Shown: positions 45,777-53,199 of the stretch, piece after piece
How the letters are laid out: each line of letters starts with the position of its first letter
How positions within the stretch are numbered: position 1 is the first letter of the stretch
Notes under the pieces: model-generated
Told to the model about the DNA's origin: nothing
Seen by the model: the letters and a program-made list of their open reading frames with translations, nothing else
Databases searched by the model: none
Source of the DNA: Armatimonadota bacterium
GTDB taxonomy: Bacteria > Sysuimicrobiota > Sysuimicrobiia > Sysuimicrobiales > Humicultoraceae
Direction: 5' to 3'
DNA: 58,049 nucleotides
NCBI GenBank assembly: GCA_031459715.1
Contig: JAVKIA010000014.1
Span: 1-58,049 of the forward strand
Position numbers and translations under genes: made by a program

Positions 45777-46438
45777 GACAGCCTCTCCTTTGCTGAAAAG
45801 GTTGCCCTTGCTGAAAAGAGCCCGGCGAGCTCGTCGGGCAGCAGCGGCGTAGCTGCCAGGCCGTTTAACAGCACATCCATGACGTTTCGCGCCACCTCCG
45901 CAGCCGTCACCGGCGGCGATGCCAGCACGTAGCCGGCGCTGAGGATGTCGGTCACCACGCACAGCGCCTGCGCGGAAAGGACCGGGTCCACCGGCTTGAA
46001 CTCCCCGCCGGCGATCCCCTGCTGCAGCACGGCGGCGAAGAGGGCCATCTCCTCCCGGCGGTGCCGGGCAATGGCGGCACTGACCGGCCGTCGCTCCCCC
46101 GCCCGCCACTGCTCCCGCACCAGCATGCGCAGCAGGTCGACGTGCTCCCGGGCGAACTCCAGGTGGAGCAGAAGGATGCGTGCCAGCCGCACTCTGGCCG
46201 GTCCTTCCCGGGGGATGCGCCGCATGGCGGCCGTCAGGGCGGCGATCCCTGCATCCAGCAGCTCCCGGTAAAGGTGGCGCTTGTCCCGGAAATGATGGTA
46301 GATGGCCGCTTTGGAGACCCCCGCCGCCAGGGCGATCTCCCGCATGGAGGTCCCGGCGAATCCCCGCTGCGCAAAGAGGCGACGCGCCGCGGCCAGAATG
46401 GCCGGACGGGCAGAGGGAGAGAGGAGGGAACGCGGCAT
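45773..46438 (-). CDS. TetR/AcrR-family repressor of the efflux operon
   Basis: 221-residue regulator. The N-terminal helix-turn-helix reads ILAAARRLFAQRGFAGTSMREIALAAGVSKAAIYHHF, followed by DKRHLYRELLDAG, the standard TetR arrangement; the C-terminal ligand domain is AcrR-like (about 60-200). A C-terminal tail (LFSARATFSAKERLS) contains a short direct repeat in the DNA (TTGCTGAAAAG twice, 17 bp apart). First gene of the operon and very likely autoregulated, since a 14-bp palindrome lies in its leader. Confidence 0.92.
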   Translation of the reverse strand: MPRSLLSPSARPAILAAARRLFAQRGFAGTSMREIALAAGVSKAAIYHHFRDKRHLYRELLDAGIAALTAAMRRIPREGPARVRLARILLLHLEFAREHVDLLRMLVREQWRAGERRPVSAAIARHRREEMALFAAVLQQGIAGGEFKPVDPVLSAQALCVVTDILSAGYVLASPPVTAAEVARNVMDVLLNGLAATPLLPDELAGLFSARATFSAKERLS

Positions 46439-46478
46439 AAGATGGCCGTCCTGCGGCTCCGGTACAAGCGCACTTCTG

Positions 46479-46492
46479 ACCGACCGGTCGGT
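46479..46492. promoter_or_regulatory. TetR operator palindrome
   Basis: ACCGACCGGTCGGT, a perfect 14-bp palindrome immediately downstream of the tetR promoter (at about the transcription start and early leader). The sequence resembles well-known TetR-family operators of the form TNACCGACCGGTCGGTNA. Binding there would block transcription of the whole efflux operon. Confidence 0.8.
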
Positions 46493-46502
46493 AAGACAGC
46501 TT

Positions 46503-46532
46503 ATTATGGTGTGCGGGCCGGCAAGTTGTCAA
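46503..46532 (-). promoter_or_regulatory. Promoter of the tetR-MFP-RND operon
   Basis: Minus-strand -35 TTGACA (46527-46532) and -10 CATAAT (46503-46508) with an 18-bp spacer. The start site would be near 46496, just before the palindromic operator. Both elements are near-consensus. Confidence 0.8.
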
Positions 46533-46556
46533 CCGCTGGGTCTGCCCTGGGCTCGG

Positions 46557-46988
46557 TTATCCCCCGAAGGACCGCGCGGCGCGCGATTTCATCGTGCTGA
46601 TCTGGAAAGCATGCCCGGCCTCGTGCTCCAAGAGGTGAAAGACCACCCACTCCGGCGTCACTGCGTAGTCAACGTTGGCGGGGCTGCGCGGGCGCCTCCA
46701 CTCCGCGAGGGAGAGTCCGCGGAAGACCTCAAGAAAGATGGCTCGACTGCGCTCCAGGCGGGAGAGGTGTTCGGCCAGCGGAACAGACAGGACCCGAGTC
46801 AACCGGCCTGTGGCATCAGCCATTTCAAATGGAAACCACGCCGCGACACGGGAAGGAAAGTTCTGCTGCAGGTCCAGCCCTTGCACCAATCCGACAGTCC
46901 TGCGGCGAACCTCCTGCATCGCCCACAGCCAGCGCCCGACTTCAGGCTCGTACCCCAGTAGAGGCGAGACCTGCAGCATCTCTCGCAT
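46557..46988 (-). CDS. DinB/DUF664-like protein lacking the first helix pair
   Basis: 143 residues resembling the DinB-like four-helix family (which includes metal-dependent bacillithiol and mycothiol transferases). EPEVGRWLWAMQEVRRRTVGLVQGL fits helix 1 and YAVTPEWVVFHLLEHEAGHAFQI fits the last conserved segment with its HxxxH. The usual middle stretch that begins TIGxLLxHIxxxE and supplies the first metal His is missing: sequence jumps from GLDLQQNF straight to SRVAAWFPF. About 30 residues appear to be deleted in frame. It may be inactive as a metalloenzyme. Confidence 0.7.
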   Translation of the reverse strand: MREMLQVSPLLGYEPEVGRWLWAMQEVRRRTVGLVQGLDLQQNFPSRVAAWFPFEMADATGRLTRVLSVPLAEHLSRLERSRAIFLEVFRGLSLAEWRRPRSPANVDYAVTPEWVVFHLLEHEAGHAFQISTMKSRAARSFGG

Positions 46989-47085
46989 TCCCTCGGGCCC
47001 TCCTCCGACGTCAGGTCACTGAATCATGATGGCAGGCTCGCCCGCTCGCCGTCCAGCCCGCCACTTCTGCCCGACCCGTGACCGG

Positions 47086-47114
47086 TTGACAAGGGAGCAT
47101 TCTCGCTGTAGATT
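47086..47114 (+). promoter_or_regulatory. Promoter of the MarR-protoglobin operon
   Basis: -35 TTGACA (47086-47091), 17-bp spacer, -10 TAGATT (47109-47114). Transcription would begin near 47121, inside the palindrome described separately. Strongest promoter by eye in this part of the window. Confidence 0.8.
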
Positions 47115-47133
47115 ACTTAGGACTCCTAACTAA
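47113..47133. promoter_or_regulatory. 21-bp near-palindromic MarR operator
   Basis: Two half-sites TTACTTAGGA and TCCTAACTAA flank a central C; only one symmetrical pair mismatches (position 4 against 18), and the inner 13 bp TTAGGACTCCTAA is fully symmetric. It overlaps the end of the -10 element and the transcription start, so binding would repress. Its location right before the MarR gene suggests autoregulation. Confidence 0.75.
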
Positions 47134-47144
47134 ATCCCGAAGTC

Positions 47145-47888
47145 ATGGCACGGCAACCCTTCAACACTCGTACCGATCCCCCGGCGGGGCGCGTGACCAC
47201 TGGGTTGATGAAGGTGGGACTCGCTCTCAAGCACCAGGCTTGGCGCCAGGCCGCCCGTAGGGGGCTGTCGCCAACGCAGGCGCAGATTCTCACACTCCTG
47301 GTAGCCTCGGACCGCGAGCTGCGCCTTGCGGAGGTGGCCTACCGGCTCGCGGTCGCCGCCGCAACCGCCAGCGAGGCGGTGGATACGCTGGTGCGGAAGG
47401 GTCTGGTGGACAAGAAGCGGGACGCAGCGGACGGGCGTGCTGTGGCGGTGAGACTCACGGCGGCCGGGCGGAAGGCGGCCGACTGTGTAGCCGGGTGGCC
47501 CGACTTCCTGCTGCAGGCGGCCGGTGCCCTCACCCCGCCTGAACAGGCCGTCTTCCTCCGCGGGCTCACCAAGATGATCCGCATGCTGCAAGAACGAGGG
47601 CAGATCCCGGTCGCCCGGATGTGTGTTACCTGCCGCTTCTTCCAGCCGAACGTGCACCGGGACTCCGACCGCCCGCACCACTGTGCCTTCGTCGACGCCC
47701 CCTTCGGCGACCGGCACCTGCGGCTGGACTGCCCCGACCACCAGCCAGCAGACGCCCGGCAGCGCAACGAGGCGTGGAAACGGTTCGCGACTGCAGAGCC
47801 CGGCCCAGAGTTCCATCACCGTGCTGAGCCCAAGCCTGAGGCCGTGACGGGGAAGGCAAGACTACTCAAAGGAGGGATGAAGCGATGA
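47145..47888 (+). CDS. MarR-family regulator with C-terminal four-cysteine motif
   Basis: 247 residues. Residues ~20-150 form a MarR winged-helix domain (SPTQAQILTLLVASDRELRLAEVAYRL, ATASEAVDTLVRKGLVDKKRD and the basic wing DGRAVAVRLTAAG). The remainder holds Cys 160 and Cys 163 (MCVTCRFF), Cys 180 (PHHCAFVDAPFG) and Cys 196 (LRLDCPDH), with several His close by. The spacing C-x2-C-x16-C-x15-C could bind a metal or Fe-S cluster, suggesting a redox- or gas-sensing repressor; this is inference. A disordered basic tail follows. ATG overlap (ATGA) couples it to the protoglobin. No clear ribosome site precedes ATG 47145. Confidence 0.88.
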   Translation: MARQPFNTRTDPPAGRVTTGLMKVGLALKHQAWRQAARRGLSPTQAQILTLLVASDRELRLAEVAYRLAVAAATASEAVDTLVRKGLVDKKRDAADGRAVAVRLTAAGRKAADCVAGWPDFLLQAAGALTPPEQAVFLRGLTKMIRMLQERGQIPVARMCVTCRFFQPNVHRDSDRPHHCAFVDAPFGDRHLRLDCPDHQPADARQRNEAWKRFATAEPGPEFHHRAEPKPEAVTGKARLLKGGMKR

Positions 47889-48469
47889 AGGACGCCGCCA
47901 TTCCAGGATACACTTACGGAACGGTGAAACGGTCCCCGGTAGGGCTTGAGGATCTGGACCTCCTCAAGCAAAGCGTGCTCTTTAGCAGGGAGGATGAGAC
48001 ATACCTGCGCATGGCGGGACAAGTGCTGTCCGACCAGGTGGAGGAGATCCTGGACCTGTGGTACGGGTTTGTCGGATCGCACCCCCACCTTGTCTACTAC
48101 TTCGCCGGACCCGACGGAAAGCCTGACCCGACCTACCTGAGCGCAGTACGCAGGCGGTTCGGCCAGTGGATCCTGGACACCTGCAACCGCCCCTACGATC
48201 AGGACTGGTTGAATTACCAGCACGAGATCGGTCTGCGCCACCACCGGAGCAAGAAGAACCAGACCGACAGGGTGCAGTCGGTGCCCAACATCGCCCACCG
48301 ATACCTGGTCGCCTTCATCTATCCGATCACGGCGACCATCAAGCCCTTCCTGGCAAAGAAGGGGCACAGCGCCGATGAGGTGGAGAAGATGCACCAGGCC
48401 TGGTTCAAATCCCTGGTGATGCAGGTGGCGCTGTGGAGCTATCCCTACGTCCGCGAAGGCGACTGGTAG
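47885..48469 (+). CDS. Protoglobin
   Basis: 194-residue single-domain heme globin of the protoglobin family. Aligning to the Methanosarcina acetivorans protein, its key heme-pocket residues are one lower in number here: Trp 59, Tyr 60 (distal), Phe 92, proximal His 119 in YQHEIGLRHH and Phe 144. It starts IPGYTYGTV, also typical. No signalling domain is attached, so it is a free protoglobin that may bind O2, CO or NO or act as a scavenger. AAAGGAGGGATG lies before ATG 47885. It is translated with the upstream cysteine-rich MarR protein. Confidence 0.94.
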   Translation: MKDAAIPGYTYGTVKRSPVGLEDLDLLKQSVLFSREDETYLRMAGQVLSDQVEEILDLWYGFVGSHPHLVYYFAGPDGKPDPTYLSAVRRRFGQWILDTCNRPYDQDWLNYQHEIGLRHHRSKKNQTDRVQSVPNIAHRYLVAFIYPITATIKPFLAKKGHSADEVEKMHQAWFKSLVMQVALWSYPYVREGDW

Positions 48470-48515
48470 GCCCGCCTCGACGAAGCCTCCGCCGTGAACC
48501 CCTGGGCCCTGAGAA

Positions 48516-49238
48516 TCAGAGCGCCGGCAGGAGGAGCAGATCCCGGCCCAGGCAGGGTACCACGGCGGAACGGTCCACGGCGGCGGCGTAGATCACATCC
48601 TGCTCCAGCCCAAGTCGCAGCAGGCTCTGCCCCGCCGCGCTGCGGCGCAGCAGGCGCAGCGGGTCAGGCTCGGCGGCGGCCAGCAGGCGCGCGGCCTGCG
48701 CTCCGTCGGTGAGCTGCAGGTCGCCGAGGTCGGAGAGCCGCTGCACCAGCACGCCTGCGGTGTAGAGGTCGTCGATGCCGAAGCCGCCGGGGTTCTCCGC
48801 CCGGCCGGCACAGAGCACGACGATGCCGGCCTCCCGGGAGGCCTCCCAGGCCGCGTGCGCCGCTGCCCTGGCATTGCGCAGGCAGGCCACCAGGACCGCA
48901 TCGGCGGTCGCTGCGGCGTGCAGTGCCGGGGCGCCGTTGGTCGTGGCGAAGATGACCTCCCGTCCACCCAGCGGCGCCGCGGCCAGCTCCACCGGGGAGT
49001 TCCCGTAGTCGAAGTCGGGCGGGGGCAGGCCGCCTTCCTCGCCCACAAGCAGGGGCCGCGGATCCCTCGCCGCGGCACGGCGGGCTGCCGCGACGGAGAA
49101 GGCCAGGTGGATCGCCGCACACCCCCTCTCCACCAGGGTCACCAGCGAGGTGCTGGCGCGCAGCACGTCCACCACCAGGGCCACCCCCTGCACAGGAGCG
49201 AGCCCCGGGCGCAGGGCGACGTCGACGTGCCGCCTCAC
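48516..49238 (-). CDS. comB: 2-phosphosulfolactate phosphatase family (ComB)
   Basis: 240-residue member of the ComB family, which dephosphorylates 2-phosphosulfolactate in coenzyme M or sulfolactate metabolism. VVDVLRASTSLVTLVERGC, GGLPPPDFDYGNSP, EVIFATTNGAPAL and ENPGGFGIDDLYTAGVLV are the family's conserved blocks. Start GTG 49238 overlaps the end of the M48 protease gene (GTGA). ComA/ComC partners are not present in this window, so the physiological substrate is uncertain. Part of the methionine operon only by proximity. Confidence 0.85.
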   Translation of the reverse strand: MRRHVDVALRPGLAPVQGVALVVDVLRASTSLVTLVERGCAAIHLAFSVAAARRAAARDPRPLLVGEEGGLPPPDFDYGNSPVELAAAPLGGREVIFATTNGAPALHAAATADAVLVACLRNARAAAHAAWEASREAGIVVLCAGRAENPGGFGIDDLYTAGVLVQRLSDLGDLQLTDGAQAARLLAAAEPDPLRLLRRSAAGQSLLRLGLEQDVIYAAAVDRSAVVPCLGRDLLLLPAL

Positions 49239-50374
49239 CCGCCGAGCTTGCGGCGGCGCAGGTCCTCTTCCATGGCCGCCCGCAGCTTCGCGTGGATGGC
49301 CAGGGCCAGATCGCGCACCGTCGTCCCGTTCCACTGGGCGTCGCGCGCCGTCAGAGTGAGGATGGTGGTACCCCGGGCCACCACCGACCAGGTCCCCCCA
49401 TGGGAGCTCACGCCGACCTCGAAGGAACGCAGCTCCGCGTTGAACAACCGGTCCAGGCGCGCGGCCGCCTCGCGTACCCGTGCCAGGTCCGGCAGCCGCA
49501 GCACCACCGAGTCGTTCACCAGCAGCTCTCCCCCGGCGGCGCCCCGGTCCCTGACCTCGCGCACCAATAGCTGCAGGTAGTTGGCCGCGATGCGCCGCAC
49601 CAGGGGAATGCCCCGCCGTCGCAGCTCAGCCTCGATGTAGGCCACTCGTTCCGCCGTCCTGGGGTGGTCGGCCCAGGCGCCGGGATCGAGGCCCGCCCGG
49701 TACTGCTCCTCCCGGGCGAAGCGCTCCATCAGGGTGAGGAGCCCCACGGGTGCGTATGCCGTCTGCTGCAGGTAGGTGATGGCGGTCAGGTCAGCGTCGC
49801 GCTCCAGGTCCCGGCTGTAGTGCGCCAGGACGCTGATGCTGGCCAGGTTGACCCCCTGCGCCACCTGCGGGTCCCGCGTCAGCGCGGCGACCAGGATGGT
49901 CAGCAGCGCGGCGCGGTTGCGCCGCCGCAGCATCTCCATACCGTGGCCGTGGGCCACGTGCGCGATTTCATGCGCCACGATGGCCGCCAGCTCGTGGTCG
50001 CTGCGGACGAAAGCAAACATCGGCCTGGTCATGTAGATAATCCCCCCGGGCAGGGAGACTGCGTTGGGCACATCCGCCTCCAGCACCTTGAAGACATAGC
50101 TTACGCCTTCGCGGTCCGAGACGGGCACCAGGTCCGCAGCGATCCGCAGCAGGCGCTCGTTAAGGACGGCATCCTTGACCGGCGGGTGGCGGGCTTCAAG
50201 CTGTGCGGCCAGCTGACGCCCCAGGCGGATCTCCTCCGCGCTGGGAGGAGCTGCGGCGCCACCGGCCACCTCCGCCAGGAACAGCACCACCAGCAGCGCC
50301 GCAGCCTGAGCTGCCGCCACCCGGCTCAGGCCCGCGCCTCCACCCGGCGTGGGGCCCGCCTCCGCCCGGCTCAC
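49235..50374 (-). CDS. Exported M48-family metalloprotease
   Basis: 379 residues with a signal or membrane anchor near residues 16-40 (AAAQAAALLVVLFLAEVAGG). The zinc site is HEIAHVAHGHG plus the downstream Glu in SRDLERDADLTAITYLQQT, as in BepA/YfgC-type proteases. ADHPRTAERVAYIEAEL is also typical of that subgroup. No C-terminal TPR repeats are visible; instead ~120 residues of unassigned alpha/beta sequence. Likely role in envelope protein quality control. Coupled by 4-bp overlaps with tatD upstream and comB downstream. Confidence 0.9.
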   Translation of the reverse strand: MSRAEAGPTPGGGAGLSRVAAAQAAALLVVLFLAEVAGGAAAPPSAEEIRLGRQLAAQLEARHPPVKDAVLNERLLRIAADLVPVSDREGVSYVFKVLEADVPNAVSLPGGIIYMTRPMFAFVRSDHELAAIVAHEIAHVAHGHGMEMLRRRNRAALLTILVAALTRDPQVAQGVNLASISVLAHYSRDLERDADLTAITYLQQTAYAPVGLLTLMERFAREEQYRAGLDPGAWADHPRTAERVAYIEAELRRRGIPLVRRIAANYLQLLVREVRDRGAAGGELLVNDSVVLRLPDLARVREAAARLDRLFNAELRSFEVGVSSHGGTWSVVARGTTILTLTARDAQWNGTTVRDLALAIHAKLRAAMEEDLRRRKLGG

Positions 50375-51153
50375 ATCAGCGCCTCCACCCGGCTCAGGCG
50401 GAAGGCCCGCGCCGCATTGGCCGTAGTGGCTGCCGCCACCTCCGCCAGGGCAATCCCCCGCAGGTCAGCCAGGCGCTCCGCCACCACCCGGACGCGCGCC
50501 GGCTCATTGCGCCGGCCGCGGAAGGGGTGGGGGGAGAGGTAGGGAGCGTCGGTTTCCAGAAGGATCCGGTCCATGGGCGCATCCCGCGCCACCTCCAACG
50601 GCCGGCGGGCTCCGGGGAAGGTCAGCGGTCCGGCGAACGAGAGGTAGTGGCCCCGCCGCACGCACTCCCGCGCCACCTGCGGCGAGCCGGAGAAGGCATG
50701 GAAGACGCAGGTCACCCCCGGGAACTCCTCCAGCAGAGCCAGGACGTCCGCGTAGGCGTCCCGGCAGTGGATGACCACGGGCAGCCCGCTGCGGCCGGCC
50801 AGCTGCAGGTGTGCGCGGAAGAGCGCGGCCTGGGCGGGACGGGGGGCGAAGTCCCGGTAGTAATCCAGGCCGGTTTCCCCCAGGGCCACCACCCGAGGAT
50901 GTTCGGTCCACGGTACCAGCCCGTCGACCGCCTCCGGTGAGACGGCTCCGGCCTCGTGCGGGTGGATCCCCACCACCGCCCAAACCTGCGGATACTGCTC
51001 GGCCAGCACCACGACCTGCGCGCAGGAGGTCAGGTCGGTGCCGATGGCCACCACCGCGGTCACGCCGGCGGCGGCGGCCCGGCTCAATACGGCGGGCAGG
51101 TCGTCGGCGAAGGATTCATCGTCCAGGTGGGCGTGCGTGTCCACCAGCTCCAC
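50371..51153 (-). CDS. tatD: TatD-family metal-dependent hydrolase
   Basis: 260-residue TIM-barrel nuclease-type hydrolase. Metal and active-site motifs are VDTHAHLDD, ALGETGLDYYRD, PVVIHCRDAYAD, FHAFSGSP and LETDAPYLSPHPFRG. Start GTG 51153, with GGAG upstream. In many Gram-positives tatD follows the methionyl-tRNA synthetase gene, as it does here, separated from the metG C-domain gene by 88 bp without a recognisable promoter. Confidence 0.94.
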   Translation of the reverse strand: MELVDTHAHLDDESFADDLPAVLSRAAAAGVTAVVAIGTDLTSCAQVVVLAEQYPQVWAVVGIHPHEAGAVSPEAVDGLVPWTEHPRVVALGETGLDYYRDFAPRPAQAALFRAHLQLAGRSGLPVVIHCRDAYADVLALLEEFPGVTCVFHAFSGSPQVARECVRRGHYLSFAGPLTFPGARRPLEVARDAPMDRILLETDAPYLSPHPFRGRRNEPARVRVVAERLADLRGIALAEVAAATTANAARAFRLSRVEALM

Positions 51154-51241
51154 GGTCGTCTCCTATCCTACCATCAGGAGGGGTGACCAATGGGGATCGC
51201 AGGCCTGAGTGTGCTATGTGCAGCCCGGTGTCGACGGTACC

Positions 51242-51568
51242 TCAGGTGATCCGCGCGCCCGAGGGCGCCTCCCGGTCCACAGTGAGCAGGCCGATCTCAC
51301 CGTCCCACTCCGCGGCTAGGAGCATTCCCTGCGATTCCACACCTCTTACCCGCCGCGGCTGCAGGTTGGCCAGGACGATGATACGCCGGCCGACCAGGTC
51401 CACCGGCCGGTAGAGGGGGTAGAGCCCGGTGATCAGGCGGCGCACCTCGCCGCCGATGTCCACCTCCAGCTCGATGAGCTTGTCCGTGTTGGGAACGCGG
51501 GTAGCCGAGAGCACCTCAGCCACCCGGATGTCCAGCCGCCTGAACTCGTCGATGCTGATGTAGTCCAC
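51242..51568 (-). CDS. Stand-alone methionyl-tRNA synthetase C-terminal (tRNA-binding) domain
   Basis: 108-residue OB-fold tRNA-binding protein. IDEFRRLDIRVAEVLSATRVPNTDKLIELEVDIG and the conserved GLYPLYRPVDLVGRRIIVLANLQPRR and SQGMLLAAEW blocks match the MetRS beta subunit (MetG2/CsaA-like). It follows metG by 44 bp; the MetRS here lacks this domain, so the two probably form the complete enzyme. Start GTG 51568; the frame extends upstream only as an overlap with metG. Confidence 0.9.
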   Translation of the reverse strand: MDYISIDEFRRLDIRVAEVLSATRVPNTDKLIELEVDIGGEVRRLITGLYPLYRPVDLVGRRIIVLANLQPRRVRGVESQGMLLAAEWDGEIGLLTVDREAPSGARIT

Positions 51569-51612
51569 GCTGCAGTCTCCTCCGTCTCCCCGGGCCCATC
51601 CCCCGGCCTTCC

Positions 51613-53190
51613 TTACCGCACCACCGCGGGCCGTTCGATCCGAGGGAAAATGGGTGCGCCCGGGCGAATGCGCGCTCCCGGGGGCAGGCCACCCCAGCGG
51701 ACGGACTGCGGCAACCGCTGCTCCGCCAGCGGGCGGGGTACCCCCAGCTGCTCCCACGCCCTGGCGCTGGCCGTGACCAGCCAGGGGGAAAGCAGGACCG
51801 AGGCGATGCGCACCGCCTCCAGGGTATTGTAGAGGATGGTCCCGGCACGCCGTGTTCGCCCCTCCCGCAGGTGGCGCCACGGCGCCTCCTCGTCCAGGTA
51901 CTTGTTGGCCGTCCCCAGGATCTGCCAGATCGCCTCCAGCCCCCCACGGAAGTCCAGGCGGTCGATGTGCCCTTCCACTGCACCCGCCGCCGTCGCCACC
52001 GTCTCCCGCAGTGACGCATCTCCGCCCTGTTCCGCACCGGGCTCGGGGACCTGCCCCTGGAAGTGGCGCTGCACCAGCGCCAGGGTGCGGTGCAGGAGGT
52101 TGCCGTAGTCGTTGGCCAGGTCGGCGTTGAAGCGATGCACCAGGGCGGGCTTGTTGAAGTCGCCGTCCTGCCCGAAGGGGATCTCCCGCAGCAGGAAGTA
52201 GCGCAGGGCATCCACCGCCACGCCCACCTCCGCGCCGGATGCGCGGGCCAGCTCCTCGCTGAGCGCCCGCGGGTCGATGACGATTCCCAGGGACTTGCTG
52301 AAGCGTTGCCCGCCGAAGGTCAGCCAGCCGTGGGCGAAGGTCTGCCGCGGGACGGTGATCCCCGCCGCGTGCAGGAGGATGGGCCAGATCACCGCGTGGA
52401 AGCGCACGATTTCCCGGCCCACCAGGTGCACGTCGGCGGGCCAGTAGCGGTGAAACTTCTCAGCATCCTCCCCATAGCCGAGGGCGGAGATGTAGTTGGT
52501 CAGAGCGTCGATCCAGACGTAGATGACGTGCCGCGGGTCGAAGGGCACGGGCACGCCCCAGGTGAAGGTGGAGCGGCTCACGGCGATGTCCTTCAGCCCG
52601 GCGCGGACGAAGGCCAGGACCTCGTTGCGCGGCCCCTCGGGAGCCACGGCCGTTGGATGGTGCTCCAGGTAGTCGAGCAGCCAGGGGCCGTAGCGGGAGA
52701 GGCGGAAGAGGTACGACTCCTCCGCCAGCCACTCCACCGGCCGACCGGTGTGGACGGGGCAGGTGTGCTCGGGCCCCAGCTCCCCCTGGGTATAGAACGT
52801 CTCGCAGGCGGTGCAGTACCACCCCTGATAGGTCCCCAGGTAGATATCGCCCTGCTGGTAGAGCTGCTGGAAGATGGCCGCCGCCACCCTCTTGTGCCGC
52901 GGCTCTGTGGTCCGGATGAAGTCGTCGTTGGAGATCTGCAGGAACGCCCAGAGGCGGCGGAACTCCCCGGCGATGCGGTCCACCCATTCCTGCGGCGAGA
53001 CCCCGTGCTCCTCGGCCACCCGCAGGTTCTTGATCCCGTGCTCGTCGGTGCCAGTGAGGAAGAAGACGTCGTAGCCGGCCAGGCGTTTGAAGCGCGCGGC
53101 CACATCCGCAGCGATGGTGGTATAGGCGTGTCCGATGTGCGGCACGTCGTTGACGTAGTAGATGGGCGTGGTGATGTAGTAAGTGCGCAC
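51613..53190 (-). CDS. metG: Methionyl-tRNA synthetase, lacking the C-terminal domain
   Basis: 525-residue class I aminoacyl-tRNA synthetase. HIGHAYT near the N-terminus is the HIGH signature; GGQRFSKSLG is the KMSKS-type loop. A zinc-knuckle region is present (CTACETFY and CPVH). PVEWLAEESYLFRLSRYG is typical of MetRS. The C-terminal EMAPII-like tRNA-binding domain is absent and encoded by the next gene. Member of the operon led by the AUG-specifier T-box. Confidence 0.97.
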   Translation of the reverse strand: MRTYYITTPIYYVNDVPHIGHAYTTIAADVAARFKRLAGYDVFFLTGTDEHGIKNLRVAEEHGVSPQEWVDRIAGEFRRLWAFLQISNDDFIRTTEPRHKRVAAAIFQQLYQQGDIYLGTYQGWYCTACETFYTQGELGPEHTCPVHTGRPVEWLAEESYLFRLSRYGPWLLDYLEHHPTAVAPEGPRNEVLAFVRAGLKDIAVSRSTFTWGVPVPFDPRHVIYVWIDALTNYISALGYGEDAEKFHRYWPADVHLVGREIVRFHAVIWPILLHAAGITVPRQTFAHGWLTFGGQRFSKSLGIVIDPRALSEELARASGAEVGVAVDALRYFLLREIPFGQDGDFNKPALVHRFNADLANDYGNLLHRTLALVQRHFQGQVPEPGAEQGGDASLRETVATAAGAVEGHIDRLDFRGGLEAIWQILGTANKYLDEEAPWRHLREGRTRRAGTILYNTLEAVRIASVLLSPWLVTASARAWEQLGVPRPLAEQRLPQSVRWGGLPPGARIRPGAPIFPRIERPAVVR

Positions 53191-53199
53191 GGTTCCCTC

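Noticed and set aside
45780-45825. Tandem repeat array
   Set aside because: Only two copies of an 11-bp phrase (TTGCTGAAAAG) at the 3' end of the tetR gene; too short to call a functional repeat.
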